From NCBI RefSeq assembly GCF_000170755.1, contig NZ_ABCK01000015.1, positions 89,183 through 153,182 on the forward strand: DNA of 64,000 bases, given 5' to 3'. A model generated the notes under the pieces. The model saw only the letters and a program-made list of their open reading frames with translations, ran no database searches and had not been told where the DNA came from. Shown here piece by piece: positions 1 to 8,171 of the stretch. The translations under genes were made by a program, and so were the position numbers. This DNA comes from Lentisphaera araneosa HTCC2155 (GTDB lineage Bacteria > Verrucomicrobiota > Lentisphaeria > Lentisphaerales > Lentisphaeraceae). Position 1 is the first letter of the stretch, and each line of letters begins with the position of its first letter.

Positions 1-320
1 TCCCTCCCGCAGAGAGGTTGGGTGTCGTGAACATAAGTATACCAATGATGCCGAATGGAACAGCACCAAAAAGTAGATAGGGGCGAAATTTACCCCAACG
101 CGACTCAGTACGGTCAGCAATGATACCGACAGCTGGATCATTAAAACCATCCCAAATACGAACGACGCCCATAAGAGTAACTAGTACGGCTGGGGCAAGT
201 CCAAAAACATCTGTATAGAAGTAATTCAGGTACCAAATAAATTGCATCCAGAAGAGGTTTGAAGCCAAGTCACCAAGTCCGTAACCGAACTTTTCTTTAA
301 AAGTAATTTTGTCGCTCATA
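1..320 (-). CDS. GPH-family sugar:cation symporter (partial, N-terminal ~106 aa)
   Basis: The gene runs off the left edge, so only about 106 N-terminal residues are visible. The protein opens [20 protein letters not shown], has a first hydrophobic segment with paired Trp/Tyr residues, and then the loop [20 protein letters not shown], which matches the conserved D-P-x-x-G-x-x-x-D-R-T-x-x-x-x-G-K-x-R-P signature of glycoside-pentoside-hexuronide:cation symporters (MelB/XynB-like, major facilitator fold). It should be an inner-membrane symporter for a sugar, glycoside or uronate. The start ATG is at 318-320 and the substrate cannot be told. It neighbours a carbohydrate operon on the same strand, but a plus-strand gene lies between them. 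Confidence 0.85.
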
Positions 321-527
321 TTGATCCTATCATTAATTTAAAACTGTGCGCGAAATTTATTTCTGCTTATTAAACTAATTAATAGCCATGCCACGCTGCT
401 AATTGACATGTTCTAGGAAAAATCTTTCAATTAAAGTCCATGAACTAAGAACTTTATAAAATCGAGCGATCTCCGAATGACATTTTCTTGCCTCAGAGTA
501 AACTAAAGTCACTAATAGGAGCTCTTC

Positions 528-1304
528 ATGAAACACTTTATCCCCCTCATTTTCTTTCTGTCCGCCCTCTTGCTTACTTCTTGCCAATCATCGAAAGAAA
601 ACGTCGCACCGATTCGCGTCGGCACCTCAGCCGATTACTACCCCATTATCTTTAAAAAGGATGGTCAGTATCAAGGAGTCGAAGCCGATTTGGCCGAGGC
701 TTTAAGTATTGAACTCGGACGCCCCATTCAATATGTGGAACTGCCCTTCTCCTCCCTCATCCCTGCACTCAATGGCCGCCGCATCGATATCATCATGGCT
801 GGCATGTCGATCACGGAGGAACGCAAACGCAATGTAAAATTCATGGATTCCTATATGGACATCAGTCAAATGATGCTGATTCGTACAGCGGAAATGGGAC
901 GTTTTCGCAAACCCGGAAATAATTATTACGTGAATTCGGGAATGATCATGGGCGTCATTGGTGATACAACTGGTGAGAGCCTGGCTCAAAAATACTTAAC
1001 AAAAGATAAAATCAAAGCCTATGCAAATATTGATGATGCCGTCAAAGCTTTGAAATCCAAACAAATTGATTGCTTCATACACGACGCACCCTATATCTGG
1101 TCCTACACCAATAACACCAAGGACCGTAGCTTAACAGGAGTTTACTGGGATTTATCCAAAGAACACCTAGCCTGGGGGGTTAGCCTCACAAACTTTGCTC
1201 TCCAAAAAGATCTTGAAAAGATTTTGCTCAAATGGAAACTCAGTGGCTTCACTTCTCGCATCGTGCAGAAATGGGTCCCCTACAGAGTGAATTACGCCTA
1301 TTAA
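528..1304 (+). CDS. ABC transporter solute-binding lipoprotein (SBP_bac_3 type)
   Basis: A 258-aa periplasmic binding protein of the polar amino-acid type. A hydrophobic leader ends in a lipobox (LTSC, Cys19), so the mature protein should be lipid-anchored. The mature part begins with an IRVGTSADYYP-like strand and has the GVEADLAEALS helix and the DIIMAGMSITEERKRNVKF segment typical of family-3 solute-binding domains. Length fits the family. A Shine-Dalgarno-like TAGGAG precedes the ATG at 528. It stands alone: no permease or ATPase is adjacent, so the cognate transporter must lie elsewhere, or the protein acts as an orphan receptor. The ligand is unknown. It converges on the GntR-type gene, with the two stop codons adjacent. 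Confidence 0.85.
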   Translation: MKHFIPLIFFLSALLLTSCQSSKENVAPIRVGTSADYYPIIFKKDGQYQGVEADLAEALSIELGRPIQYVELPFSSLIPALNGRRIDIIMAGMSITEERKRNVKFMDSYMDISQMMLIRTAEMGRFRKPGNNYYVNSGMIMGVIGDTTGESLAQKYLTKDKIKAYANIDDAVKALKSKQIDCFIHDAPYIWSYTNNTKDRSLTGVYWDLSKEHLAWGVSLTNFALQKDLEKILLKWKLSGFTSRIVQKWVPYRVNYAY

Positions 1305-2294
1305 CTAATAGTGAATGATTTCTGGCATGACGAGTACCTGAGGGCTCAGAAGCTCGTCATCTGACGCCCAAGAAATCGCTTGTTCAAACATTGCCTTCCA
1401 ATCTTGACGTATGGTCATTGAGCCCTTGTAAAAAGGATCAAGTTCACCATCAAAGGAAATGATTTTCACTCTTTCTGAGTGACCTTTTTCAGCCATATAG
1501 GTCAAAACAACGGGCAACATATCGTGATCGGGAACGAAAAGGTAATCTAGATCGGTACCTTTGAAAACTGAGCTCAAAATACACGTGACATCATTAATTG
1601 ATTTACTCGCCGTTCTTTGATGAATCGCGAGTGGCAAGTCATGTTTATGAAGGGATTCTTGGAAATAGATTTCTCTCACAGCAAGAAAGGGCTCTTCTTC
1701 GCTAAGTGGCGGAACTAATAAGCCAATTCGCGGCGATTCTTTTTGCCTTTTCATAAACTGACTCACTTGCTCGATCGCTTGATAAGTATCTGTTGCAAAA
1801 TAATTAAAATTAGGATCTGAGCGATTGATTAAAATCTGAGCAATTTTGCTTTCTTTTAATTTCTTGATGTAGTAGCGAGCTCGTATGGAAGGACGGCTCC
1901 AAATCACCCGACTACTCGGGTTGAGGATGATCTCTGAAAAGTATTCTTCTATATTTGAACTGCAGTGAATACTGTAGTCCAAATCATTAATTTCCGACAA
2001 CATCATCGAAAGGATGCCATTAAACTTGTTGGACTCTGCACATTCTACATCATTATTTAAAATGATGTAGATATGATGCTTATTGTCTTGCGATCGCACA
2101 TAAGTTCCAGAACCTTGATGCGATTCTAAGACTCCCTCTTCCACTAATTGACGAATAACTTTATCAATTGAACCACGTGAAATTGAGTACTTTTCCATCA
2201 AAGCATGACGCGTAGGCAACAGGCACCCACCGGGATATAAACCCGAATTGATATCGACTCTTAAGTCCTGCTTTACTTTTTCTGTTATACTCAT
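1305..2294 (-). CDS. GntR-family transcriptional regulator with LacI-like sensor domain
   Basis: A 329-aa regulator. Residues ~1-68 form a GntR winged helix-turn-helix: the GLYPGGCLLPTRHALMEKY stretch is followed by SRGSIDKVIRQLVEEGVL and a GSGTYV wing. The remainder (~75-329) is predicted to be a periplasmic-binding-protein-like effector domain of the LacI/GalR type, as in AraR-like regulators, with LLVPPL and VFVPDHD-like strands; it is more divergent. AAGGA precedes the ATG. It is the last gene of the minus-strand sugar operon, 18 bp after the PVC dehydrogenase gene, so it probably senses a sugar from that pathway and feeds back on the operon. The ligand is unknown. Confidence 0.85.
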   Translation of the reverse strand: MSITEKVKQDLRVDINSGLYPGGCLLPTRHALMEKYSISRGSIDKVIRQLVEEGVLESHQGSGTYVRSQDNKHHIYIILNNDVECAESNKFNGILSMMLSEINDLDYSIHCSSNIEEYFSEIILNPSSRVIWSRPSIRARYYIKKLKESKIAQILINRSDPNFNYFATDTYQAIEQVSQFMKRQKESPRIGLLVPPLSEEEPFLAVREIYFQESLHKHDLPLAIHQRTASKSINDVTCILSSVFKGTDLDYLFVPDHDMLPVVLTYMAEKGHSERVKIISFDGELDPFYKGSMTIRQDWKAMFEQAISWASDDELLSPQVLVMPEIIHY

Positions 2295-2312
2295 GAGGAA
2301 GTCCTTTACTTC

Positions 2313-4628
2313 TTATTCCAACTCTTTTACTGCGTAAGGAGTTTTTTGATCTTTTGTTTCCTGACGAACCTTTTTGAATAGTGATTCCTGCACTGCACCC
2401 GACTTATTACCAAAATGATTGCGAATAAAAGTGGCGATAGCCGCAAGATCTTTATCTTTAAACATCGGGTTGGCACCAAGACCTGGCATTGGCATGGGAG
2501 TGTTATATTTCTTCTTGTTGACTGTAATCGGTCCATACAAACCATGCAACATGACTTTGGCTAAACGTTCGGGAGAATCATTAACCCATTCACTTTTGAC
2601 AAGTGGCGGTCCCATATTAGGCAAGCCTTCGGCATCTGGTCCGTGACAACCAAAGCAGTTGGCATGTCCAAAATAAAGTTCTTTACCTTTATTGAATAAA
2701 TCTTTATCGTTTTTCTTTAATTTTGCATAGTTACTTTGAACCTTCTTTTTGCCTATTTTTTTATAAGTCGCCAAAGCCTGTTTATCTTTAAGCTGTTCAG
2801 CATAGCTTGCGAAGTTTTTGTAATCATTGCCCAAACCACTCAATAAACTTTCCTTAATAAATTTCTGACCCTTGAATTTATTAGCCAAATCTAGAGCGAA
2901 CTTAAGATCATCTCCTGCAAAAAATGATGAAGAAACTAGAAGTAATTGAAGAGCTTCTTCGTATTGAACTTTTTGACCATGTTCAATCAGTGCCTTTGCC
3001 AAAAGATCACGATCTGATTTATTCATTGACTCGGCAACTGCTATTGCTGAAACTCTCACTTTAACATGTGAATTCTGCAAGGCCGATTTAATGAGGCCTA
3101 GTCTTACTGCACTTAAACCTTCAAGAGTCCACAAGGCATTGATCACTGCTAGGTGATTTTTATCGCTCGTGATAACTTTTTCAATCAGAGAAACAACGGA
3201 GGCGTCTTGCTTAAAAATGATTAACTGACGCGCCTTATCGCGGATGATACCATTTGTATGAGCCAGGTATTTGACTAAGTCTTTTGAGCTCAAGTTATTT
3301 AATTTTGGAACCGTGGATAAGTTATTTTCAGTAGATTTTAAACGATAAATTCTACCCCGGTCATTATTACCTTTATCCAATGAACGGGATAAAATTTGAC
3401 GACGTAAATAAGAAGTCACAAACACCCGGTGCTGAAGAATACCATGGTAGATGTCTATAATATAAATTGATCCATCTGGAGCTGTGTAGAGATTTACTGG
3501 ACGAAAACGTTCGTCTGTGGAGGTTAAAATCTCCGATTTTGGAAAAACTTCTTTACCGTAGAGTGAACCTTCTTTTTCTGAGATAAAACGTGCTGAAATC
3601 AAATTACCTGCAGGCTCGGGGGTTAAAGCCATGCCATAATATTTTTCAGGGAATTGATCGCCGCGATAAACGAGTGAGCCCGATGCCGCTGTGAAATTCT
3701 TCAATTTACCTTCACCATTAAGCGTTCCTTTCATATAAGCACGGTTAACACCAGGATTTATACGACTTGAGTAAACTCCATTAGCGCCGATTCTAGCTGA
3801 ACCCATTTTTGTTGAATATAAAGAATTTTTTAAAAGTGAACCAGGTCTTAAGTACTCTCCAGTTATGGGCGAACTATTACCATTGTGATAAAGGCGACCA
3901 TAATCATCCATGGTCAAACCCCATTGCCCACGGTTTTCGGTCTTACGCTTAATGAGTTTAAAGTATTTATTTTTATAAATTTCTGTCGAATTTACAGGTA
4001 GTTCTCTATCCAATGGCAGAGCTCGATAAGAGGTCGATGATTTAGCATTATAATACCAGTTGTCTAAGGCATAAAGCATGGTGTTGGGCTTGTGCTCAAC
4101 ACTGCCGCCTTTGGCATAATCTTTATCAACAACTTCATGAATCCCCAGTTTTAAACCCGGAAGAACTTCTGCGAAATACAGTTGATTATTATCGCCATAA
4201 AGTATTCCCCCTGGAACAAAAGTGATGGCACGTGGTAGAATAATCTCATCCAAAAAAACTGTTCTTTTGTCTACTTGACCATCGCCATTGCTATCTTCTA
4301 AAATAACAATTTTCGAGCCTTTTACTTCTTCATCTTTCCCGTCAATATTCGGCATATAGGTATTCATTTCACAAACCCACATACGGCCGTCACCATCAAA
4401 TACCATCGTCACAGGATTGATCACATGTTGATCACCGGCCACAAGATCTAAAGCGAAACCATCTTGTACTTTGAAAGATTTCATTGCTTCCGAAACTTCT
4501 AAAACTGGCGCAGCTGGAATTTGATCTGCGGGAATGGGGTCAGTCATCACATGACCTTTTCTATCTCCTGACTGACCAAAAACTGCAAGAGATAAAGACA
4601 CACTTATTAAAAACGCACTAAACTTCAT
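2313..4628 (-). CDS. PVC-type membrane-bound dehydrogenase with C-terminal cytochrome c
   Basis: A 771-aa exported protein. A signal peptide (MKFSAFLISVSLSLAVFGQ) precedes a beta-propeller-like region (~45-430) with segments such as PVTMVFDGDGRMWVCEMN, GLTMDDYGRLY and APDGSIYIIDIYHG, characteristic of the 'PVC-type haem-binding / membrane-bound dehydrogenase' family abundant in Planctomycetes and Lentisphaerae. A HEAT-like helical part (~440-640) follows, then a cytochrome c domain with CFGCH and a downstream Met-rich loop (NTPMPMPGL) that could supply the axial ligand. It may oxidise a sugar or glycoside and pass electrons to the periplasmic chain; that is inference. The ATG overlaps the end of the isomerase gene by 11 nt, so translation is probably coupled. 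Confidence 0.85.
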   Translation of the reverse strand: MKFSAFLISVSLSLAVFGQSGDRKGHVMTDPIPADQIPAAPVLEVSEAMKSFKVQDGFALDLVAGDQHVINPVTMVFDGDGRMWVCEMNTYMPNIDGKDEEVKGSKIVILEDSNGDGQVDKRTVFLDEIILPRAITFVPGGILYGDNNQLYFAEVLPGLKLGIHEVVDKDYAKGGSVEHKPNTMLYALDNWYYNAKSSTSYRALPLDRELPVNSTEIYKNKYFKLIKRKTENRGQWGLTMDDYGRLYHNGNSSPITGEYLRPGSLLKNSLYSTKMGSARIGANGVYSSRINPGVNRAYMKGTLNGEGKLKNFTAASGSLVYRGDQFPEKYYGMALTPEPAGNLISARFISEKEGSLYGKEVFPKSEILTSTDERFRPVNLYTAPDGSIYIIDIYHGILQHRVFVTSYLRRQILSRSLDKGNNDRGRIYRLKSTENNLSTVPKLNNLSSKDLVKYLAHTNGIIRDKARQLIIFKQDASVVSLIEKVITSDKNHLAVINALWTLEGLSAVRLGLIKSALQNSHVKVRVSAIAVAESMNKSDRDLLAKALIEHGQKVQYEEALQLLLVSSSFFAGDDLKFALDLANKFKGQKFIKESLLSGLGNDYKNFASYAEQLKDKQALATYKKIGKKKVQSNYAKLKKNDKDLFNKGKELYFGHANCFGCHGPDAEGLPNMGPPLVKSEWVNDSPERLAKVMLHGLYGPITVNKKKYNTPMPMPGLGANPMFKDKDLAAIATFIRNHFGNKSGAVQESLFKKVRQETKDQKTPYAVKELE

Positions 4629-5526
4629 TAAAAACCTCTTTATTTAGAGAAAACTTATTCCACTTATAATCAATTGCTTGTAAAAGCTCCATTAATTTCT
4701 GCCCGTACTGAACATAAACCTTATAATTCCAATCCCAGTCGATATCACCTTTATCTTTAGCGTGAAAAACTGTCGCCATGTGAGGTTCAATTGAAATACC
4801 GCCATCGTAATTTCTTGCTTTGAGATCCGAAAGAATTTCTTTGACGTAACCCTGACCCTCACCTGGAAGAGTGTACTTTTCTGGAGCGCCACCTACTGGG
4901 TTGAGTGAGTCTTTGATATGAATATAAGCAATATGCTCTTTGATATTGGAATAAAACTCCCAACTATCTTGCCAAACATCACCACCTTTGGAGTAATCCT
5001 TCATGAAAGGACTATTGCCCGTATCATAAATAAGCTTGAGACCTGGAACATTTTCCATGAGTTCAAGAGTGTGTTTCCAGCTCATACCACCATAGTTCAT
5101 GCAGTTTTCGTGAACGGGCTGTATACCACCCTCTTTAAAAAGGCGAACGACTTCAGTCAAACGCTTAAAACGCTCTTCTTTGTATTGTTCTTCACCTTCG
5201 CAGCGAGCATAGGACATGATGCGGATCATCTTTGTTCCTAGACGCTGCATGCGGGGAATCGCACGTTCCACTTCCTCTAAAGTAATAGAAAAGTCATCTT
5301 TGATATTTTTTGCCCAGTTGGCAACCGCCGATCCAAAGCAATTAATAAAGACGCCTTCTTGATCGAGAAGAGCTACGGTTTTCTCAAAATCTTCTTCACT
5401 GATATCATGAATATTTTTGCCATTGATATTTCTTGATTCAATCGCGTTCCACCCCAATTCTTTCGTGACTTTAATCTGTGTGGCTAAATCTTGTGCAGCT
5501 TCGTCTGCAAATCCAGTTAAATACAT
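4618..5526 (-). CDS. sugar phosphate isomerase/epimerase family TIM-barrel protein
   Basis: A 302-aa xylose-isomerase-like TIM-barrel (AP endonuclease family 2 fold), as in hydroxypyruvate isomerases and IolE/IolI-type proteins. Diagnostic pieces are GFADEAAQDLATQIKVTKEL with GWNAIESRNING near the start, PVHENCMNYGG (a likely metal-binding Glu and His region), LIYDTGNSPFM, and AYIHIKDS with GISIEPHM near the end. Family members act on sugars, keto-sugars and inositols with a divalent metal. Beside a Gfo/Idh/MocA oxidoreductase and a DUF1080 protein it fits a keto-sugar lyase/hydratase or epimerase step. AAGGAAA precedes the ATG. There is no signal peptide, so it should be cytoplasmic. The exact reaction is not determined. 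Confidence 0.85.
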   Translation of the reverse strand: MYLTGFADEAAQDLATQIKVTKELGWNAIESRNINGKNIHDISEEDFEKTVALLDQEGVFINCFGSAVANWAKNIKDDFSITLEEVERAIPRMQRLGTKMIRIMSYARCEGEEQYKEERFKRLTEVVRLFKEGGIQPVHENCMNYGGMSWKHTLELMENVPGLKLIYDTGNSPFMKDYSKGGDVWQDSWEFYSNIKEHIAYIHIKDSLNPVGGAPEKYTLPGEGQGYVKEILSDLKARNYDGGISIEPHMATVFHAKDKGDIDWDWNYKVYVQYGQKLMELLQAIDYKWNKFSLNKEVFNEV

Positions 5527-5536
5527 AAAACTTTCC

Positions 5537-6634
5537 TTATCTAAAACTTCTGAGTTCTGGCGCTTTTTCGAGTGGCAAAGTCACTTTGGCTCCACCGTTA
5601 AGTGCCGATTGATAGATCGCTTGAATCAACTCAACTGACTTGCGCCCTTCGTAGGCATCGGCTGGAATTTTGCGACCTTCGCGAATGGCGTCGAGAACTT
5701 CTTCAAAATTCTTTTGGTGCCAAGAGAAGTCAATTGCGGAAGGATCCGCAGCCCCTGCACCACCCGCATCGGGGTCAAAACCAAACTCATTCATAAATTC
5801 CTTGTCACCCGCTTGTTCTTCTCTGAATTCCCAATGAGTGAATTTATCGTCTTTCAGGAAAGCTGAGCCATTTACGCCGCAGATGTTCACTTCTGCTGCG
5901 TGTCCCTCTTCCGAGTAACAAGCCGTCGAACCTTGAATAATACCCTTAGCTCCATTTTTAAAATTGAGGATGGCTACTGCCGTATCTTCCACTTCAATAT
6001 TTTCATGGGCAAGAAGATCCGCAAAAGCACAAACTGAGTCAACTTCACCTGCCACATTGAGGAGCAGGTCAATGGTATGAATCGATTGATTCATCAAGGC
6101 TCCGCCGCCATCGAGGGCCCACGTCCCACGCCAAGCACCAGAGTCATAATACTCTTGAGTGCGGTACCATTTGGTCACAGCCTCAATTAAGCTTAACTGA
6201 CCGAAACGGCCCGATTCTACTGCTTCTTTTAATTTGATTGTACCGCCATTAAAACGACGAGGGAGAATACTGGCTAATTGAACACCATTTTCTTCTGCAG
6301 CTGCAATCATGGCGTCGATTTTATCGATGCTCACATCTACAGGTTTTTCTACGAGAATATGCTTACCTGCCTTCGCCGCTGCAATCGCAGGATCCATATG
6401 AGCTCCACTTGGCGTACAGATGGTCACCACGTCAACTGCAGGATTCGCAAGCATTTCATCGAGTTCTGCATAAGCTTGGCATCCGTAAGTTTCACCAAAC
6501 TCTTGTCCACGCTCAGGATTTCTTTCAAAACAGGCAAGGACTTCCGCACCTTCCATTGCGGCAATGGCTTTCGCATGAAAATGCGCAATCATACCGCAGC
6601 CAATAATTCCAATTCCAAATGTTTGTTTACTCAT
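5537..6634 (-). CDS. Gfo/Idh/MocA family NAD(P)-dependent oxidoreductase
   Basis: A 365-aa sugar dehydrogenase of the Gfo/Idh/MocA family. The N-terminal Rossmann fold shows GIIGCGMIAHFHAKAI, then VVTICTPSGAHMDPA and the EKP motif in HILVEKPVDVS; the C-terminal alpha/beta domain has GGGALMNQSIHTIDLLL, the conserved segment containing the catalytic His/Asp region. These enzymes oxidise sugar or inositol hydroxyls, often at C3. The gene is 10 bp upstream of the TIM-barrel gene and 8 bp downstream of the sulfatase gene, in one transcription unit. No signal peptide is seen, so a cytoplasmic enzyme is expected, likely producing a keto-sugar used by its neighbours. Confidence 0.9.
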   Translation of the reverse strand: MSKQTFGIGIIGCGMIAHFHAKAIAAMEGAEVLACFERNPERGQEFGETYGCQAYAELDEMLANPAVDVVTICTPSGAHMDPAIAAAKAGKHILVEKPVDVSIDKIDAMIAAAEENGVQLASILPRRFNGGTIKLKEAVESGRFGQLSLIEAVTKWYRTQEYYDSGAWRGTWALDGGGALMNQSIHTIDLLLNVAGEVDSVCAFADLLAHENIEVEDTAVAILNFKNGAKGIIQGSTACYSEEGHAAEVNICGVNGSAFLKDDKFTHWEFREEQAGDKEFMNEFGFDPDAGGAGAADPSAIDFSWHQKNFEEVLDAIREGRKIPADAYEGRKSVELIQAIYQSALNGGAKVTLPLEKAPELRSFR

Positions 6635-6642
6635 AATAGTTC

Positions 6643-8061
6643 CTAGAGTTTATTTTCTTTTTTAATGATTTTTAAAAGTTGATCCACCACTTCCGGATTT
6701 TGCTGGGCAATATTCTTGCTTTCATTGGGATCTATTCGGTGGTCATACAACTCAATTTTGCTGTACTCGTCTTTTTTGCCTTTTGTGGCAATCAATCGAT
6801 AATTTTTATTTCTGAGTGAAACTGCCTTGCCCCAGAAAGAAAGGGCTGAGTCTCGGCCGAGAGTATCAACTGAATTTAAAATTGGCACGAGACTCTGCCC
6901 TGAGAGTGGTTGTGAAAGTTTATTAAAAGTGAGTTGGCAAAGCTCTATGAGTGTGGGGAATAAATCGGTCGTTTCTACAACTGCCGAACTCATCTTGCCT
7001 TTAATGTCTGGCACGCGAATCATAAAGGGGGATTTCAGAGCCTGTTCATGTAGGTTGTGCTTACCCCAAATCTGATGATCGCCCAAGTGCCAACCATGAT
7101 CTGACCATAAGACGACGATAGTATTTTTATCTAAGCCTAAATCTTTCAATCTCTGCATAACTTTACCGAGCTGAGCATCCACATAAGAAATGCACGCGTA
7201 ATAAGCACGACGATGTTTCACTTGTTCTTCAGTACTTAAAGGCTTGGTTTTATCACCCTGATATTTATAAAACTCACCACTTCCATGCCAGTACGCAGTC
7301 TCACCTTTTTTATCGTGTGGAGCTAAGTTAATATCTACTCCATCATACATATCCCAGTACTTTTTAGGTGCCACAAAAGGCAAGTGGGGTTTATAAAAAC
7401 CTAAGCTGAGAAAGAAACGTTTATCTTTGAGTTTATCTAGCTGACGAATGGCTTCATTTGCACTCAGCCCGTCGGGAAGTTCCTCATCTTCGAGGTCTTT
7501 AAATTCCATCCGGGGTTTATAGCCTGAGCCATCTTCGCGGTGCTTTCCGTCAGCATAGGCAAAAAACACACCCCAACCGCGCTTCCAAGGGCCAAAAGGT
7601 GTTTTCTTCCAATCCCATGCAAATGGCAATTCATCGCTACCATTGCCTTTGCCATTATAGGCATAATTACGTCCATCTGCCGTATGAGAAACCTTACCAA
7701 TTACTGAAGTTAAGTAATTACTTCTTTTGAACAACTCGGGAATCGTTTGAGCTCCATCGAGCTGAGTCCTGCTCAATTGCTTAAAAGCACCATTGCCCAT
7801 ACTTTGTTTATTCTGGGGACGCAGCCCCGTCAACAGAGCATAACGTGAAGCTCCACAAGTGGGAACCTGAACATAATGGTGGTCAAAAGCTACAGACTCA
7901 CTCGCCAACTTATCAAAATTTGGGCTAATGACATCTTTATTGCCGTAACAGCCTAAGGAATTCCTTAAGTCATCAACGCAGATCATCAGTACATTATATT
8001 TATTTTCAGCACAGAGATTTGCGATCATCGCAAAAATACATATGGCGAAAACCTTATTCAT
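6643..8061 (-). CDS. exported sulfatase, iduronate-2-sulfatase-like
   Basis: A 472-aa type I sulfatase with a signal peptide (MNKVFAICIFAMIANLCA) and so probably periplasmic or secreted. The N-terminal metal-binding strand is MICVDDLRNSLGCYG. The sulfatase signature CGASRYALLTGLRP starts at Cys69, the residue that would be matured to formylglycine by an anaerobic or FGE-type enzyme encoded elsewhere. The C-terminal segment SDHGWHLGDHQIWGKHNLHE carries the second metal/catalytic Asp-His set and resembles iduronate-2-sulfatase (S1_7-like). It would remove sulfate esters from an algal or animal glycan before the sugar is processed by the neighbouring enzymes. Its ATG lies inside the end of the preceding 32-aa ORF, suggesting coupled translation. 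Confidence 0.92.
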   Translation of the reverse strand: MNKVFAICIFAMIANLCAENKYNVLMICVDDLRNSLGCYGNKDVISPNFDKLASESVAFDHHYVQVPTCGASRYALLTGLRPQNKQSMGNGAFKQLSRTQLDGAQTIPELFKRSNYLTSVIGKVSHTADGRNYAYNGKGNGSDELPFAWDWKKTPFGPWKRGWGVFFAYADGKHREDGSGYKPRMEFKDLEDEELPDGLSANEAIRQLDKLKDKRFFLSLGFYKPHLPFVAPKKYWDMYDGVDINLAPHDKKGETAYWHGSGEFYKYQGDKTKPLSTEEQVKHRRAYYACISYVDAQLGKVMQRLKDLGLDKNTIVVLWSDHGWHLGDHQIWGKHNLHEQALKSPFMIRVPDIKGKMSSAVVETTDLFPTLIELCQLTFNKLSQPLSGQSLVPILNSVDTLGRDSALSFWGKAVSLRNKNYRLIATKGKKDEYSKIELYDHRIDPNESKNIAQQNPEVVDQLLKIIKKENKL

Positions 8062-8152
8062 GTGATGAACCCGATTGTTTTACGGCAAACAAAATAAGTA
8101 GGCCTAAAGCTAAAATTGATGCGACAGTAGCCTCGTGAAAATGATGCTGCAT
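8054..8152 (-). CDS. small membrane protein, 32 aa (candidate)
   Basis: A short reading frame between the transporter and the sulfatase. It encodes 32 residues: a charged start (MQHHFHEATVA), a hydrophobic stretch SILALGLLILFAV long enough for one membrane segment, and a polar tail ending SGSSHE. The stop lies 8 nt inside the sulfatase gene. There is no obvious Shine-Dalgarno, so coupling to the transporter stop (20 nt upstream) would be needed. Without it the transporter-sulfatase gap would be about 110 bp, much larger than the other gaps in this operon. It could be an accessory subunit of the transporter. The family is not recognised, and conservation would decide whether it is real. Confidence 0.45.
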   Translation of the reverse strand: MQHHFHEATVASILALGLLILFAVKQSGSSHE

Positions 8153-8171
8153 GGCATGGCTGAAAAGAGAA

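Noticed and set aside
4918..5241. Plus-strand frame of 107 codons inside the TIM-barrel gene.
   Set aside because: It lies wholly inside a gene with clear family motifs; no start context and no recognisable domain.
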